From positions 1 to 64,000 of the forward strand of contig JAKBBK010000007.1 of the NCBI GenBank assembly GCA_021808525.1: a stretch of DNA of 64,000 nucleotides. The letters are read 5' to 3'. The notes beneath the pieces were generated by a model that was given only the letters and a program-made list of their open reading frames with translations, ran no database searches and was not told the DNA's origin. Each line of letters begins with the position of its first letter. Positions within the stretch are counted from its first letter, which is position 1. This document shows positions 26,812 to 35,623 of this stretch, in pieces. A program made the translations under genes and the position numbers. Source of the DNA: Pseudomonadota bacterium. Its GTDB lineage: Bacteria > Pseudomonadota > Gammaproteobacteria > Burkholderiales > Burkholderiaceae_C.

Positions 26812-27485
26812 CTCGAGGCACCGCCCATACGCTCGAAGCGCTCGAGGCGCTTCGCACAAACGTGCACGCGATGTTCGGCCACGGCGTGGTGGCCCACGAC
26901 TTCGCGCACATCGAACGGGTCGAGCGCAACGCCGCACACCTGCTCGAGATCGAAGCCGGCGACCCTTTCGTCGTCGGCGCAGCCTGCCTGCTGCACGACC
27001 TGCACCGCATCCTGGAGCGAGACCTCGGCCACCATGTCGCGCCCGAGCAGGCCGATGCCCAAGTGCGCAGACGCCTGGACGAGCAAGGCGTCGACACGAC
27101 GACCATCGACCATGTATGCGACTGCATCCATGCCACCGAGCGCTATCGCTGTGCTGGTGACCTTATCGATGCGGCGTCGATGAGCGCCGAGCAGCGCATC
27201 GTGCGCGACGCCGACATGCTCGATGCGCTGGGCGCCGTGGGCATCGCGCGCGCCTTCATGTTCGGCGGCCGCCTGGGCGAACCTCTGTGGGCGACCGAAC
27301 CGATCAGCGACACGTTCCAGCCCGGCCACACTGCGTCGATCGTGCACCACTTCCACGAGAAACTGCTGCATCTGCATCGGGAGATGCTCACCGACGAAGG
27401 CCGACGGATCGCCATCGAGCGCACGCGCTTGATGCACCACTACCTCGATGCACTGCGCAAGGAACCGGACTCCAATTTGCCCTGA
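26802..27485 (+). CDS. HD-domain phosphohydrolase, YedJ/YpgQ-like (copy 2)
   Basis: The 227-residue protein is nearly the same as copy 1 over most of its length. All HD ligands are kept (HDFAHIERV, CLLHDLHRILERDLGHHVAPEQAD, RDADMLDALGAVGIARAF). Differences cluster in the first 12 residues, near the middle, and at the end. It begins inside the acyltransferase gene (10-nt overlap). It ends the four-gene operon 54 nt before a terminator. The two HD copies lie in direct orientation about 3.9 kb apart. The substrate may be a product of the operon's Nudix or SAH-hydrolase-like enzyme (inference). Confidence 0.88.
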   Translation: MPLTRGTAHTLEALEALRTNVHAMFGHGVVAHDFAHIERVERNAAHLLEIEAGDPFVVGAACLLHDLHRILERDLGHHVAPEQADAQVRRRLDEQGVDTTTIDHVCDCIHATERYRCAGDLIDAASMSAEQRIVRDADMLDALGAVGIARAFMFGGRLGEPLWATEPISDTFQPGHTASIVHHFHEKLLHLHREMLTDEGRRIAIERTRLMHHYLDALRKEPDSNLP

Positions 27486-27538
27486 CCGCGCAGGATCCGT
27501 CGCCACGACGCCTCAATCCGCGGGGAATAGTACGTCGC

Positions 27539-27583
27539 AAAAGAAAACAGGCACCGACGATTTCTCGTAAGTGCCTGATTTCT
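27539..27583. terminator. bidirectional rho-independent terminator
   Basis: CAGGCAC pairs with GTGCCTG, with an inner ACGA/TCGT pairing and outer AAAGAAA/TTTCTTT arms. The outer A/T tracts allow termination of both the HD operon (plus) and the tRNA-Arg transcript (minus). Confidence 0.85.
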
Positions 27584-27594
27584 TTCAGCTATTT

Positions 27595-27671
27595 TGGTGC
27601 GCCCGGCAGGATTCGAACCCACGACCCCTTGGTTCGTAGCCAAGTACTCTATCCAACTGAGCTACGGGCGC
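27595..27671 (-). tRNA. tRNA-Arg (anticodon ACG)
   Basis: The minus strand folds as a full tRNA. The acceptor is GCGCCCG/CGGGCGC, the D arm GCTCAGTTGGATAGAGT, and the anticodon arm TTGGCTACGAACCAA (ACG). The T arm is GTGGGTTCGAATCC. Discriminator A and an encoded CCA follow. ACG (read as ICG) decodes CGU/CGC/CGA. Its 3' end faces the accessory operon. Confidence 0.97.
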
Positions 27672-27791
27672 AGCGAAAGAAAAAGTATACACGCAAATTT
27701 CAGCGTTTGAACAGCCCCCCGCGCACATGCGTGGCGCGGGCTTCGCGCGCCGGGTGCCCGCGGCGGGGTGGGCAGGCGACAATGCGCCCCC

Positions 27792-29282
27792 ATGTCCCTC
27801 GCGCGCGCCTTTTCCCTGAGCCTGTTGCTGCTGGCGGCCAGCCGTGTGCTGGGGGTGCTGCGCGACGCGGTCGTGGCCACCCACTTCGGGCTCAGCGGCC
27901 ACGCGGACGCGGCCCTGGTGGCCCTGTCCTACCCCGATTTCACCATTTCCCTGCTGTGGGGCGCGGCGGTGCCGGCGGTCATGGTGCCGCGCATGGCGGG
28001 GCGACCGCCGGGGGAGATCGCGGCCGAGGCGGCGCGCTGGTCGCGCCTGGCGCTGACGGCCTTCGTGGTGGCGGGCCTTGCGAGCTGGTGGCTGCGCCTG
28101 CCCCTGCTGCGGCTGCTGGCACCGGGCCTGCACGGGGCGGACGCGCTGCTGGCCGCGCGCACCCTGGGCCTGGGCGCGCTGGTGGCGCTGCCCGCGGGGG
28201 CCCTGACCATGGTGGGCGCGGCCGCGCTGCAGTCACAGGGGCGCCTGCAATGGCAATACGCCGGCAATGTGGTGTTCAACCTGGCCCTGATCGCCGGGCT
28301 GCTCCTGGCCGCGCGCCTGCAGGCCTTCGGCTGGGTGGCCGGGGGCATTGCCGCCGCCTCGCTGGCGCGCCTGGGCATGATGCGCGGCGTGGTCTCGCGC
28401 CTGGGGCGCCCCGCGGTCGGCGCGCCCCGCTGGCCGGACCGCGCCGGCCTGCAGGCCGCCCTGCTGGCGCTGGTGGCCTCGGGCCTGACCGTGCTGTACA
28501 CCCTGGCGGCGCGCAGCTTCGCTTCCAGCACCGGTGCCGGCCAGCTCGGCGTGTTCCAGTATGCGCAACGGGTCGGGGAGCTGCCGCTGCACACCGTGTT
28601 CGCCGTGGCCGCGGCCCTGGCGCTGGCGCGCCTGTCGGCGGCGGAAGCGGCCGGGGACCGCGCGGGGGCGCTGGAGCGCGGGCGCCAGTGGATGCGCTCC
28701 ATGCTGCGCGTGGCACTGGTGCTGGGTGCCTGCGGCATGCTGGCCGCGCCGCTGGCGGTGCGCCTGGTGTTCGGCTGGGGGCGCATGGATCCCCAGGGCC
28801 AGGCCGAGCTGCTGCGCGCCATGCGCTGGATCCTCGCCCTGATGCCCTTGCAGGCGGCGCAGCTGGTGCTGGCCGCGCGCCTGAACAGCCACCGCCGCAT
28901 CGCCGACCAGGTGCTGGGCTACGGCTGCGGGCTGCTGGCGCTGTTCGCGCTGGGCTGGCTGCTGCCGGCGCTGTGGTGGCGTGCGCTGGCGGCCTACGGT
29001 GCCGCCTACCTGGTGGCCGCCGGGGTGCTCTGGCTGCGCCTGGCCCGGCGCAACGGCGATACCGAGGCGAGCAATGCGCGCCTGCTGGCCCTGGCCACGC
29101 CCGCGCTGGTGGCGCTGGCCCTGCTGCTGGGTGCCTGGCCCGCGCTTTCCTGGGGCACCATGCTGCTGCAGGCGCTGCTGGCCCTCGCCACCCTGGCCGC
29201 GGGTGCCTGGTTCCTCCTGCGCAAGGATGCCCTGGGGGAAATCCTGGGGCGCTCGCTGGCGCGCCGTTACACTCATTCGTGA
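27792..29282 (+). CDS. MurJ/MviN-type lipid-linked oligosaccharide flippase
   Basis: The 496-residue polytopic protein shows the MviN signature near the N-terminus (RVLGVLRDAVVATHFG), then FTISLLWGAAVPAVMVPRMA and further hydrophobic helices, about 13 in all. MurJ flips lipid II. A copy at the head of a glycan cluster more likely flips a lipid-linked sugar made by this cluster (inference). The ATG at 27792 follows GCCCCC with no clear ribosome-binding site. It starts a run of eleven plus-strand glycan genes. Confidence 0.85.
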   Translation: MSLARAFSLSLLLLAASRVLGVLRDAVVATHFGLSGHADAALVALSYPDFTISLLWGAAVPAVMVPRMAGRPPGEIAAEAARWSRLALTAFVVAGLASWWLRLPLLRLLAPGLHGADALLAARTLGLGALVALPAGALTMVGAAALQSQGRLQWQYAGNVVFNLALIAGLLLAARLQAFGWVAGGIAAASLARLGMMRGVVSRLGRPAVGAPRWPDRAGLQAALLALVASGLTVLYTLAARSFASSTGAGQLGVFQYAQRVGELPLHTVFAVAAALALARLSAAEAAGDRAGALERGRQWMRSMLRVALVLGACGMLAAPLAVRLVFGWGRMDPQGQAELLRAMRWILALMPLQAAQLVLAARLNSHRRIADQVLGYGCGLLALFALGWLLPALWWRALAAYGAAYLVAAGVLWLRLARRNGDTEASNARLLALATPALVALALLLGAWPALSWGTMLLQALLALATLAAGAWFLLRKDALGEILGRSLARRYTHS

Positions 29283-29284
29283 CC

Positions 29285-30112
29285 ATGGACTGGATCCAGA
29301 TCACCAATCTCCCCGAGTTCGCCGCCTTCGCCGCCGAGTGCGGCGTGGCGCGCATCATGGTCGACCTCGAGCGCCTCGGCAAGCACGAGCGCCAGGGCGG
29401 CCTGGGCACCTTCATTTCCGACCACCGTCCGGAAGACGTCGCCGTGGTGCGCGCGGCCGCACCCGGCGCGCACCTGATGGTGCGCATCAACCCCTGGCAT
29501 GCGCAGAGCCCGGCCGAGGTGGAACATGCGGTGCGCCACGGGGCCGACAGCGTGATGCTGCCCATGTTCGAGCAGCCGCAGGCGCTGCGCGATTGCGCGC
29601 GGGCCCTGGCAGGCCGCGCCGACCTGGTGGCGCTGCTGGAGACCCGGGGCGCGCTCGACAGCCTGGAGGCCTGGGCGGACACCGAGGGCCTGGGCGAGAT
29701 CTACGTCGGGCTCAACGACCTGCACCGGCAGCTGGGGTGCCGTTTCATGTTCGAGCCGCTGGCCGACGGCACCGTCGAGCGCGTGGCGGGGGCGGCGCGG
29801 GCGCGGGGGCTGCGCTTCGGCTTCGGCGGCATCGCGCGCCTGGACGAAGGCCTGCTGCCGGGCCGGGTGGTGCTGGCCGAGCACCTGCGCCTGGGTTCGG
29901 GCAGCGTGATCCTGTCGCGCACCTTCAATCGCGAATGGATCGAGTTTCCGGACAGCGACTGGCGCAGCGTGTACCGCGAGCAGCTGGGCCGGCTGCGGCA
30001 TTGCGAGTCGGTGCTGCGCGCTCGCAGCGCCGAGGAAATCGAGAGCGACCGGCTGCTGGCCTGCGACCTCATCCACAAGGCGGCGCTGGCCCTGGGTTCC
30101 GCGAGGGCCTGA
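29285..30112 (+). CDS. HpcH/HpaI aldolase-family protein
   Basis: The 275-residue TIM-barrel protein has family features: VDLERLGKHERQGG, PGAHLMVRINPWHAQSPAEVEHAVRHGAD, SVMLPMFEQPQALRD, and a Glu in LLETRGALDSLEAW. It also has IYVGLNDLHRQLGCR. These enzymes cleave or condense 2-oxo acids with Mg2+. It starts 2 nt after the flippase and overlaps the sugar transferase by 1 nt. Such an aldolase inside a nonulosonate cluster is not part of the standard six-step route. It may supply or modify a sugar side chain. Confidence 0.8.
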   Translation: MDWIQITNLPEFAAFAAECGVARIMVDLERLGKHERQGGLGTFISDHRPEDVAVVRAAAPGAHLMVRINPWHAQSPAEVEHAVRHGADSVMLPMFEQPQALRDCARALAGRADLVALLETRGALDSLEAWADTEGLGEIYVGLNDLHRQLGCRFMFEPLADGTVERVAGAARARGLRFGFGGIARLDEGLLPGRVVLAEHLRLGSGSVILSRTFNREWIEFPDSDWRSVYREQLGRLRHCESVLRARSAEEIESDRLLACDLIHKAALALGSARA

Positions 30113-30669
30113 TGCTCAAGCGGGGCTTCGACCTCCTGCTGGCGGCGCTGGCGCTGCTGCTGCTGGCCCTGCCCATGCTGGCCGTGGCACTGGCCGTGTG
30201 GCTGGACAGCGGGCGCCCGGTGCTGTTCGCCCAGGCGCGGGTGGGCCGCGGCGGCCGGCTGTTCCGCCTGTACAAGTTCCGCTCCATGGTGGTCGACGCC
30301 GAGGCGCGCGGCCCGCAGCGCACGGCCAGCGGCGACCCGCGCATCACCCGCGTGGGCCGCTGGCTGCGGCGCAGCAGCCTGGACGAGCTGCCGCAGTTGT
30401 TCAACGTGCTGCGCGGGGACATGAGCCTGGTGGGCCCGCGTCCCGACGTGCCGGCGCAACAGGCCGACTATGGCGCCGAGGACTGGGCGCTGCGCTGCCG
30501 CGTGCGCCCCGGCATCACCGGGCTGGCGCAGGCCCTGTACCGTTCGCGCGCCACGCCCGCGCAGCGCCTGCAGGCCGACCTGGACTATGCCCGCCGACCG
30601 GGGCTGGCGCGCGACCTGCGCATCCTGGGGCTGACGGTGCTGCAGCTGTGGCGCGGAAGCGGCAACTAA
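30112..30669 (+). CDS. initiating sugar-phosphate transferase (PglC/WcaJ-like)
   Basis: The 185-residue protein is a small bacterial sugar transferase. It has one hydrophobic segment at the N-terminus (about 7-31), then RLYKFRSMVVDAE, DELPQLFNVLRGDMSLVGPRPDVP and VRPGITGLAQ. This is the catalytic core that moves a sugar phosphate to undecaprenyl phosphate at the inner leaflet. The size matches PglC-type minimal enzymes. It overlaps the aldolase stop by 1 nt (TGATG). It probably starts the glycan made by this cluster. Confidence 0.92.
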   Translation: MLKRGFDLLLAALALLLLALPMLAVALAVWLDSGRPVLFAQARVGRGGRLFRLYKFRSMVVDAEARGPQRTASGDPRITRVGRWLRRSSLDELPQLFNVLRGDMSLVGPRPDVPAQQADYGAEDWALRCRVRPGITGLAQALYRSRATPAQRLQADLDYARRPGLARDLRILGLTVLQLWRGSGN

Positions 30670-30754
30670 CGCGGCTTTGACCCGGGGCTGCGCGACGCGC
30701 CACGGTCGGCCCCGGCTGCGGCGACAATACGGGTTTTGCGTCCGATTCCTACCC

Positions 30755-32560
30755 ATGTGCGGCATCTACGGCTATTTCGACCGCGTCGGCGGTGAACTCG
30801 ACGCGCGCGCCCTGCAGGCCATGGATGCCTCGCTGCGCCACCGCGGACCCGACGACACCGGCGCGTGGACCATGCCCGGCGCCGCCGTGGGCAACCGCCG
30901 GCTGTCGATCATCGACCTCGAAGGCGGGCACCAGCCTTTCGTGTCCGACGACGGGCGCATCGCCCTGGTGCAGAACGGGGAGATCTTCAACCACGTCGAG
31001 CTGCGGCGCGAGCTGCAGCGCGAGGGTGTGCGCTTCGCCAGCGACCACAGCGACACCGAGGTGCTGCTGCGCCTGTACGAGCGCGAGGGGCTGGACTTCC
31101 TGCCGCGGCTCAACGGCATGTTCGCCTTCGCCGTGCTCGATCGGCGCGATCCCGAGCGGCCCTGCCTGCACCTGGTGCGCGACCGCATCGGCGTCAAGCC
31201 GCTGTACCTGCACGACGACGGCACGCGGCTGCTGTTCGGCTCGGAGATCAAGGCCCTGCTGGCGGCCCTGCCGGCGCGCCCGCGCCTGGACCTGCCGGCG
31301 CTGCAGCATTACCTGGCCTTCAACTACGTGCCGCCGCCCTGGACCCTGTTCGACGGCGTGCGCCACCTGGAGCCGGGCTGCGTGCTCAGCGTGGAACCCC
31401 GCGGAACGCGCCAGCGGCGCTGGTGGAACCTGGCCGAGCAGCAGCCCGCGCAGCAGGAGTTCGGCGCCTGGCAGGAGCAGTTCCTGGGCCTGCTGGACGA
31501 TGCCGTGCGCCTGCGCCTGCGCGCCGACGTGCCCTTCGGCGCCTTCCTGTCGGGGGGCGTGGACTCCAGCACCGTGGTGGCGCTGATGGCGCGCCACGTG
31601 CGCGAACCGGTTCGCAGCTTCTGCATCGGCTTCGACGACGCGCGCTTCGACGAGTCGCCCTTCGCGCGCGAGGCGGCGCGCCGTTTCGGCACCCGGCATC
31701 ACGAGCGCATCGTGCAACCCGACCTGCTCGACGCCTGGCCCAGTGCCCTGTGGCACTGCGACCAGCCCCATGGCGACGCCTCCTTCCTGCCCACGCTGGA
31801 GGTGGCGCGCCTGGCGGCGCAGGAAGTCAAGGTGGTGCTCACGGGCGACGGCGGCGACGAGTTGTTCGCCGGCTACGACAAGTACGCCGCCCTGCTGGCC
31901 GACCCGGCGCTGCAGGCCCTGGACGACGAGGCCTTCGCCCGCACCCTGGTCGAGCGCACGGGGCTGTTCGGCGCGCAGGGCCGCTCGCAACTGCTGCAGC
32001 CCTGGCTGCAGCAGCGCCTGCGCGACGTGGACAGCGTGCACGACGTGGCCCTGCCCTGGCTGCGCCAGGCGGGGCATTTCGACCGGGTGAACCAGATGCT
32101 GTTCCTGGACATGATGCTGCTGCTGCCGGGCAACAACCTGGTCAAGCCGGATCGCATGGGCATGGCCGTGTCCCTGGAGGCGCGCACGCCCTTCCTGGAC
32201 TGGCGCATGATGGAACTGGCCTTTCGCAGCCCCGGCACCACCAAGCTGGTCGACGGCGACAAGAAGCACTGGTTCAAGCGCGCGGTGCAGCCGCTGATCG
32301 GCGAGGAGCTGGCGATGCGCCGCAAGCAGATGTTCACGGTGCCCATCGGTGAATGGTTCCGCGGGCCGCGCAAGGCCTGGCTGCACGAGCTGCTGTTCGC
32401 CGAGGACGCGCTGGCCGCGCGGCTGTTCCAGCCGGCGCGCCTGCGCCAGTTGTTCGAGCAGCATGTGGAGGGCAGCGCCAACCACACCCGCGAGTTGCGC
32501 GCGCTGGCGGCGCTGGAGATCTGGGCGCGGCGCTTCCAGCCGGAGCTCGACCCGGCATGA
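30755..32560 (+). CDS. asnB: asparagine synthase-like amidotransferase
   Basis: The 601-residue protein has a glutaminase domain starting MCGIYGYFD. Cys2 is the nucleophile after Met removal. The synthase domain holds the ATP-binding loop FLSGGVDSSTVVALMARH and LTGDGGDELFAGYDKYAA. AsnB homologues in polysaccharide clusters often amidate sugar acids or their substituents rather than make Asn. The start at 30755 is fixed by the MCGI motif. It ends with an ATGA overlap to the next gene. Confidence 0.9.
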   Translation: MCGIYGYFDRVGGELDARALQAMDASLRHRGPDDTGAWTMPGAAVGNRRLSIIDLEGGHQPFVSDDGRIALVQNGEIFNHVELRRELQREGVRFASDHSDTEVLLRLYEREGLDFLPRLNGMFAFAVLDRRDPERPCLHLVRDRIGVKPLYLHDDGTRLLFGSEIKALLAALPARPRLDLPALQHYLAFNYVPPPWTLFDGVRHLEPGCVLSVEPRGTRQRRWWNLAEQQPAQQEFGAWQEQFLGLLDDAVRLRLRADVPFGAFLSGGVDSSTVVALMARHVREPVRSFCIGFDDARFDESPFAREAARRFGTRHHERIVQPDLLDAWPSALWHCDQPHGDASFLPTLEVARLAAQEVKVVLTGDGGDELFAGYDKYAALLADPALQALDDEAFARTLVERTGLFGAQGRSQLLQPWLQQRLRDVDSVHDVALPWLRQAGHFDRVNQMLFLDMMLLLPGNNLVKPDRMGMAVSLEARTPFLDWRMMELAFRSPGTTKLVDGDKKHWFKRAVQPLIGEELAMRRKQMFTVPIGEWFRGPRKAWLHELLFAEDALAARLFQPARLRQLFEQHVEGSANHTRELRALAALEIWARRFQPELDPA

Positions 32561-33822
32561 ACCCGGCCCGACGCCTGCTGGCGGTGGCCTATGGCGGCGG
32601 CCACGTGGCCATGCTGCTGCCCGTGCTGGGCGAGCTGCGGCGCAGGCATCCCCACTGGAACATCCAGTTCCTGGCGCTGACCACGGCCCGGCGCGCCGCC
32701 CGCGCGGCGGGCTGGGACAGCCTGGGCTACGAATCGCTGCTGACACTGCTGGAGCCGCAGGAGCGCGAACAGGCGCTGCGCCTGGGCCGCGAGCTGCAAG
32801 CCGGCAACAGCCATCCCGACATCGCGCCTTCCGAGACCGTGGCCTACCTGGGGATCAACGCCTGGTCGCTGCGGCGCCAGCTGGGCGAGCAGGAGGCGGC
32901 GCGAGTGCTGGCCGAGCGCGGGCGCCACGGCTTCCACCCCCGCGAGTTCCTGGAACGGGTGTTGCGCGCGCTGCGCCCGGAGTTGCTGCTCACGACCAAT
33001 TCGCCGCGCAGCGAGCAGGCGGCGCTGGAGGCCGCGCAGGCCCTGGGCATCCCCAGCCTGGCGCTGCTGGACCTGTTCGCCCAGCCCGGCGATCCCTTCG
33101 CGGCGCGGCGCCAGCGGCCGGACCGCGTGTGCGTGCTGGCCGACGCCGTGCGCGACAACCTGCTGGCCGCGGGCTGGGAGGCCGAGCGCATCGTGGTCAC
33201 CGGCAACCCGGCCTTCGACGCCCTGCAGGAGCCGCGGCTGCACGAGCAGGCCGGCGCCCTGCGCCGGCGCTGGGCACAGCGCTGGGGGCGCGAACCCGGC
33301 CGGCTGGTGCTGGTGGCCACGCAGCCCGAGGCGCAGGCACATCCGGGCTCGCCGTGGCCGGCCGGGGATGCGCTGGCGCTGGCCATGGAGGCCAGTGCCC
33401 GGGCCTGGGTGGAACAGCGCCCCGAGGCCTCGCTGGTGGTGCGCCACCATCCGAACCACTGGCACCGGGCACGGCGCGCGCCGGACACGGCGCAGGTGCA
33501 TTTCAGCGTTCCCGCGGACGAAGCCATCGAGCCCCTGGTGCTCGCGGCCGATGCCGTGGTGGTGCAGACCACCACCGTGGGCCTGCAGGCGGCCGTGGCC
33601 GCTCGCCCTGTGCTCTCGCTGCAATGCTCGCCCGGGGCCCTGCGCGGGCTGGACTACGCCAGCCTGGGCGTGGCGCGCGGGGTGGCCAGCCTGGAAGATC
33701 TGCCGCGCGCGCTGGACGAGACCCTGGCGAAGCCCCCTGGGCCCACCGCCTGGGCCCGACCGGCGGCCGCCGCGCCGGCGGTCGCCGACCAGGCCGAACG
33801 ACTCCTGAACCCGGGATCATGA
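32557..33822 (+). CDS. GT-B-fold protein, possible glycosyltransferase
   Basis: The 421-residue protein begins with RLLAVAYGGGHVAMLLPVLGEL, typical of GT-B enzymes. It contains VVTGNPAFDAL, VVRHHPNHWHRA and ADAVVVQTTTVGLQAAVAARPVL, which resemble the C-terminal nucleotide-sugar site of UDP-GlcNAc 2-epimerase/glycosyltransferase folds. It might transfer the nonulosonate or act as a UDP-sugar hydrolase. I cannot assign a precise reaction. ATGA overlaps with both neighbours show translational coupling. Confidence 0.65.
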   Translation: MNPARRLLAVAYGGGHVAMLLPVLGELRRRHPHWNIQFLALTTARRAARAAGWDSLGYESLLTLLEPQEREQALRLGRELQAGNSHPDIAPSETVAYLGINAWSLRRQLGEQEAARVLAERGRHGFHPREFLERVLRALRPELLLTTNSPRSEQAALEAAQALGIPSLALLDLFAQPGDPFAARRQRPDRVCVLADAVRDNLLAAGWEAERIVVTGNPAFDALQEPRLHEQAGALRRRWAQRWGREPGRLVLVATQPEAQAHPGSPWPAGDALALAMEASARAWVEQRPEASLVVRHHPNHWHRARRAPDTAQVHFSVPADEAIEPLVLAADAVVVQTTTVGLQAAVAARPVLSLQCSPGALRGLDYASLGVARGVASLEDLPRALDETLAKPPGPTAWARPAAAAPAVADQAERLLNPGS

Positions 33823-34526
33823 AGACCATCGCCACCATCTGTGCCCGCGGCGGCAGCAAGGGCCTGCCCGGCAAGAACATCCGCCCGCTGCGCGGGCGCC
33901 CGCTGATCGTGCACAGCATCGCCTTCGCGCTGGAGCACCCGGCCATCGACGCGGTGTGCGTGTCCACCGACGACGAGCGCATCGCCCGGGTGGCGCGCGA
34001 GGCGGGCGCCGAGGTACCCTACCTGCGCCCTCCGGAGCTGGCGCGCGACGACAGCCCCAAGCTTCCGGTGATCGAGCATCTGCTGCAATTCCTGCAGCGC
34101 GAACAGGGCCGTGCCTACGACCGCGTGGTCGACCTGCAGCCCACCTCCCCGCTGCGCATCCCGCAGGACCTCGACGCCTGCCTGCGGCGCGCCGAGGAGC
34201 CCGACCAGCCCGGCCTGGTACTCACCGCCTACGACAGCGGCTTCAACCCGTATTTCAACCTGGTCGAGCTGCAGGGCGACGGCAGCGTGCTGGTGAGCAA
34301 GGGCGGCGGGCTGGCCACGCGCCAGGCGGCGCCACCGGTGTGGGCCCTCAACGGTTCCATCTACGTGTGGCGCCGCGCCGCGTTGTCGCAGGCGGCACGC
34401 GAGGGCATGTGGAGCGTGCGCGTGGCCGCCCATATCATGCCCGCATCGCGCTCGGTGGACATCGATACCGCCGAGGATTTCGCGGCGGCCGAACGCGCCG
34501 TACCCGAAGGATCCCCCTCACCATGA
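33819..34526 (+). CDS. legF: CMP-nonulosonate cytidylyltransferase (NeuA/LegF-like)
   Basis: The 235-residue enzyme has the CMP-sugar synthetase motif ICARGGSKGLPGKNIRPL. It also has CVSTDDERIARVAR, YDRVVDLQPTSPLR and SVDIDTAEDF. It activates a nonulosonic acid with CTP. The similarity pattern favours the legionaminic or neuraminic group. It overlaps the preceding and following genes by 4 nt each. The choice between sialic acid and legionaminic acid rests on the cluster context. Confidence 0.88.
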   Translation: MKTIATICARGGSKGLPGKNIRPLRGRPLIVHSIAFALEHPAIDAVCVSTDDERIARVAREAGAEVPYLRPPELARDDSPKLPVIEHLLQFLQREQGRAYDRVVDLQPTSPLRIPQDLDACLRRAEEPDQPGLVLTAYDSGFNPYFNLVELQGDGSVLVSKGGGLATRQAAPPVWALNGSIYVWRRAALSQAAREGMWSVRVAAHIMPASRSVDIDTAEDFAAAERAVPEGSPSP

Positions 34527-35623
34527 ACCGGCCCCATGTGTTCGTCATCGCGGAGGCCGGGGTCAACCACAACGGCCGCCTGGACCTGGCGCTGGGCCTG
34601 GTGGACGCCGCGGCCGCGGCGGGCGCCGACGCGGTCAAGTTCCAGACCTTTCGCGCCGAGGACCTGGCCACCCCCGGGGCCGCCACGGCCAGCTACCAGA
34701 AGCAGCAGACGGGCCACGACGATCAGCTGGCGATGCTGCGCGCGCTGGAGCTGAGCCACGAGCAGTTCCAGGCCGTCGCGGCGCGCTGCCGGGAGCGCGG
34801 CATCGAGTTCATGTCCACGCCGTTTTCGGAGCAGGCGGTGGACCAGCTGGTCGAGCTCGGCGTGCGCCGGCTCAAGCTGCCTTCGGGAGAGATCACCAAC
34901 CGCCCGCTGCTGCGCAAGGCGGCGCAGGCGCGCCTGCCCCTGCTGATGTCCACGGGCATGGCCACGCTGGACGAGGTGCGCGAGGCGGTGGAGTGGGTGC
35001 GCGAGGTCTGGCTGCGCGGCAGCGCCCCGCGCCCCGCGCAACCGTTAGCCGCGCCGCTGGTGCTGCTGCATTGCACGTCGGCCTACCCGGCCCCCGACGA
35101 GGCGCTGAACCTGCTGGCGCTGCGCCAGCTGGGCCAGGTCTGCGGCATGCCGGTGGGCTATTCGGACCACAGCCTGGGCAACACCGCGGCGCTGGCCTCG
35201 GTGGCCCTGGGGGCCGTGGTGATCGAGAAGCACATCACGCTGGACCGCCGGCTGCCCGGCCCCGACCATGCCGCCTCCAGCGAGGCCGCCGAGTTCGCCG
35301 CCCTGGTGCGCGACATACGGCGCCTGCAGGACATGCTGGGCGACGGCATCAAGGCCCCGCGGGAGCAGGAGATGGACGTGCGCCAGGTGGCGCGGCGCAG
35401 CGTGGTGCTGGCCTGCGCGCTGCGCGCGGGCAGTGAACTCGCGCTCGAGCACCTGCAGCTGCGGCGTCCGGGCCACGGCATCGCCCCGCGCGAACTCGAC
35501 GCGCTGATCGGGCGCCGCCTGCGCCGCGACGTCGCCGCCGGGCAACTGCTGGCCTGGGACGACCTGCACGCCGTGCGCGAGGACCCGGACGGCGCGGACG
35601 ACGATGTCGACGACCATGCCTGA
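34523..35623 (+). CDS. legI: nonulosonate synthase (NeuB/LegI-like)
   Basis: The 366-residue enzyme condenses phosphoenolpyruvate with a 6-carbon amino sugar. Motifs are EAGVNHNGRLDLAL, VKFQTFRAEDLAT, LKLPSGEITN, LLHCTSAYPAP, GYSDHSLG and IEKHITLDR. The C-terminal SAF antifreeze-like domain lies at about 290-350. The tail is rich in Asp (DDDVDDHA), where it overlaps legG by 20 nt. Confidence 0.93.
   Translation: MNRPHVFVIAEAGVNHNGRLDLALGLVDAAAAAGADAVKFQTFRAEDLATPGAATASYQKQQTGHDDQLAMLRALELSHEQFQAVAARCRERGIEFMSTPFSEQAVDQLVELGVRRLKLPSGEITNRPLLRKAAQARLPLLMSTGMATLDEVREAVEWVREVWLRGSAPRPAQPLAAPLVLLHCTSAYPAPDEALNLLALRQLGQVCGMPVGYSDHSLGNTAALASVALGAVVIEKHITLDRRLPGPDHAASSEAAEFAALVRDIRRLQDMLGDGIKAPREQEMDVRQVARRSVVLACALRAGSELALEHLQLRRPGHGIAPRELDALIGRRLRRDVAAGQLLAWDDLHAVREDPDGADDDVDDHA

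Noticed and set aside
22600..27671. tRNA-Arg as the attachment site of an integrative element carrying the four-gene operon
   Set aside because: The tRNA 3' end faces the operon, but I found no repeat of the tRNA 3' sequence at the left side and no integrase gene.
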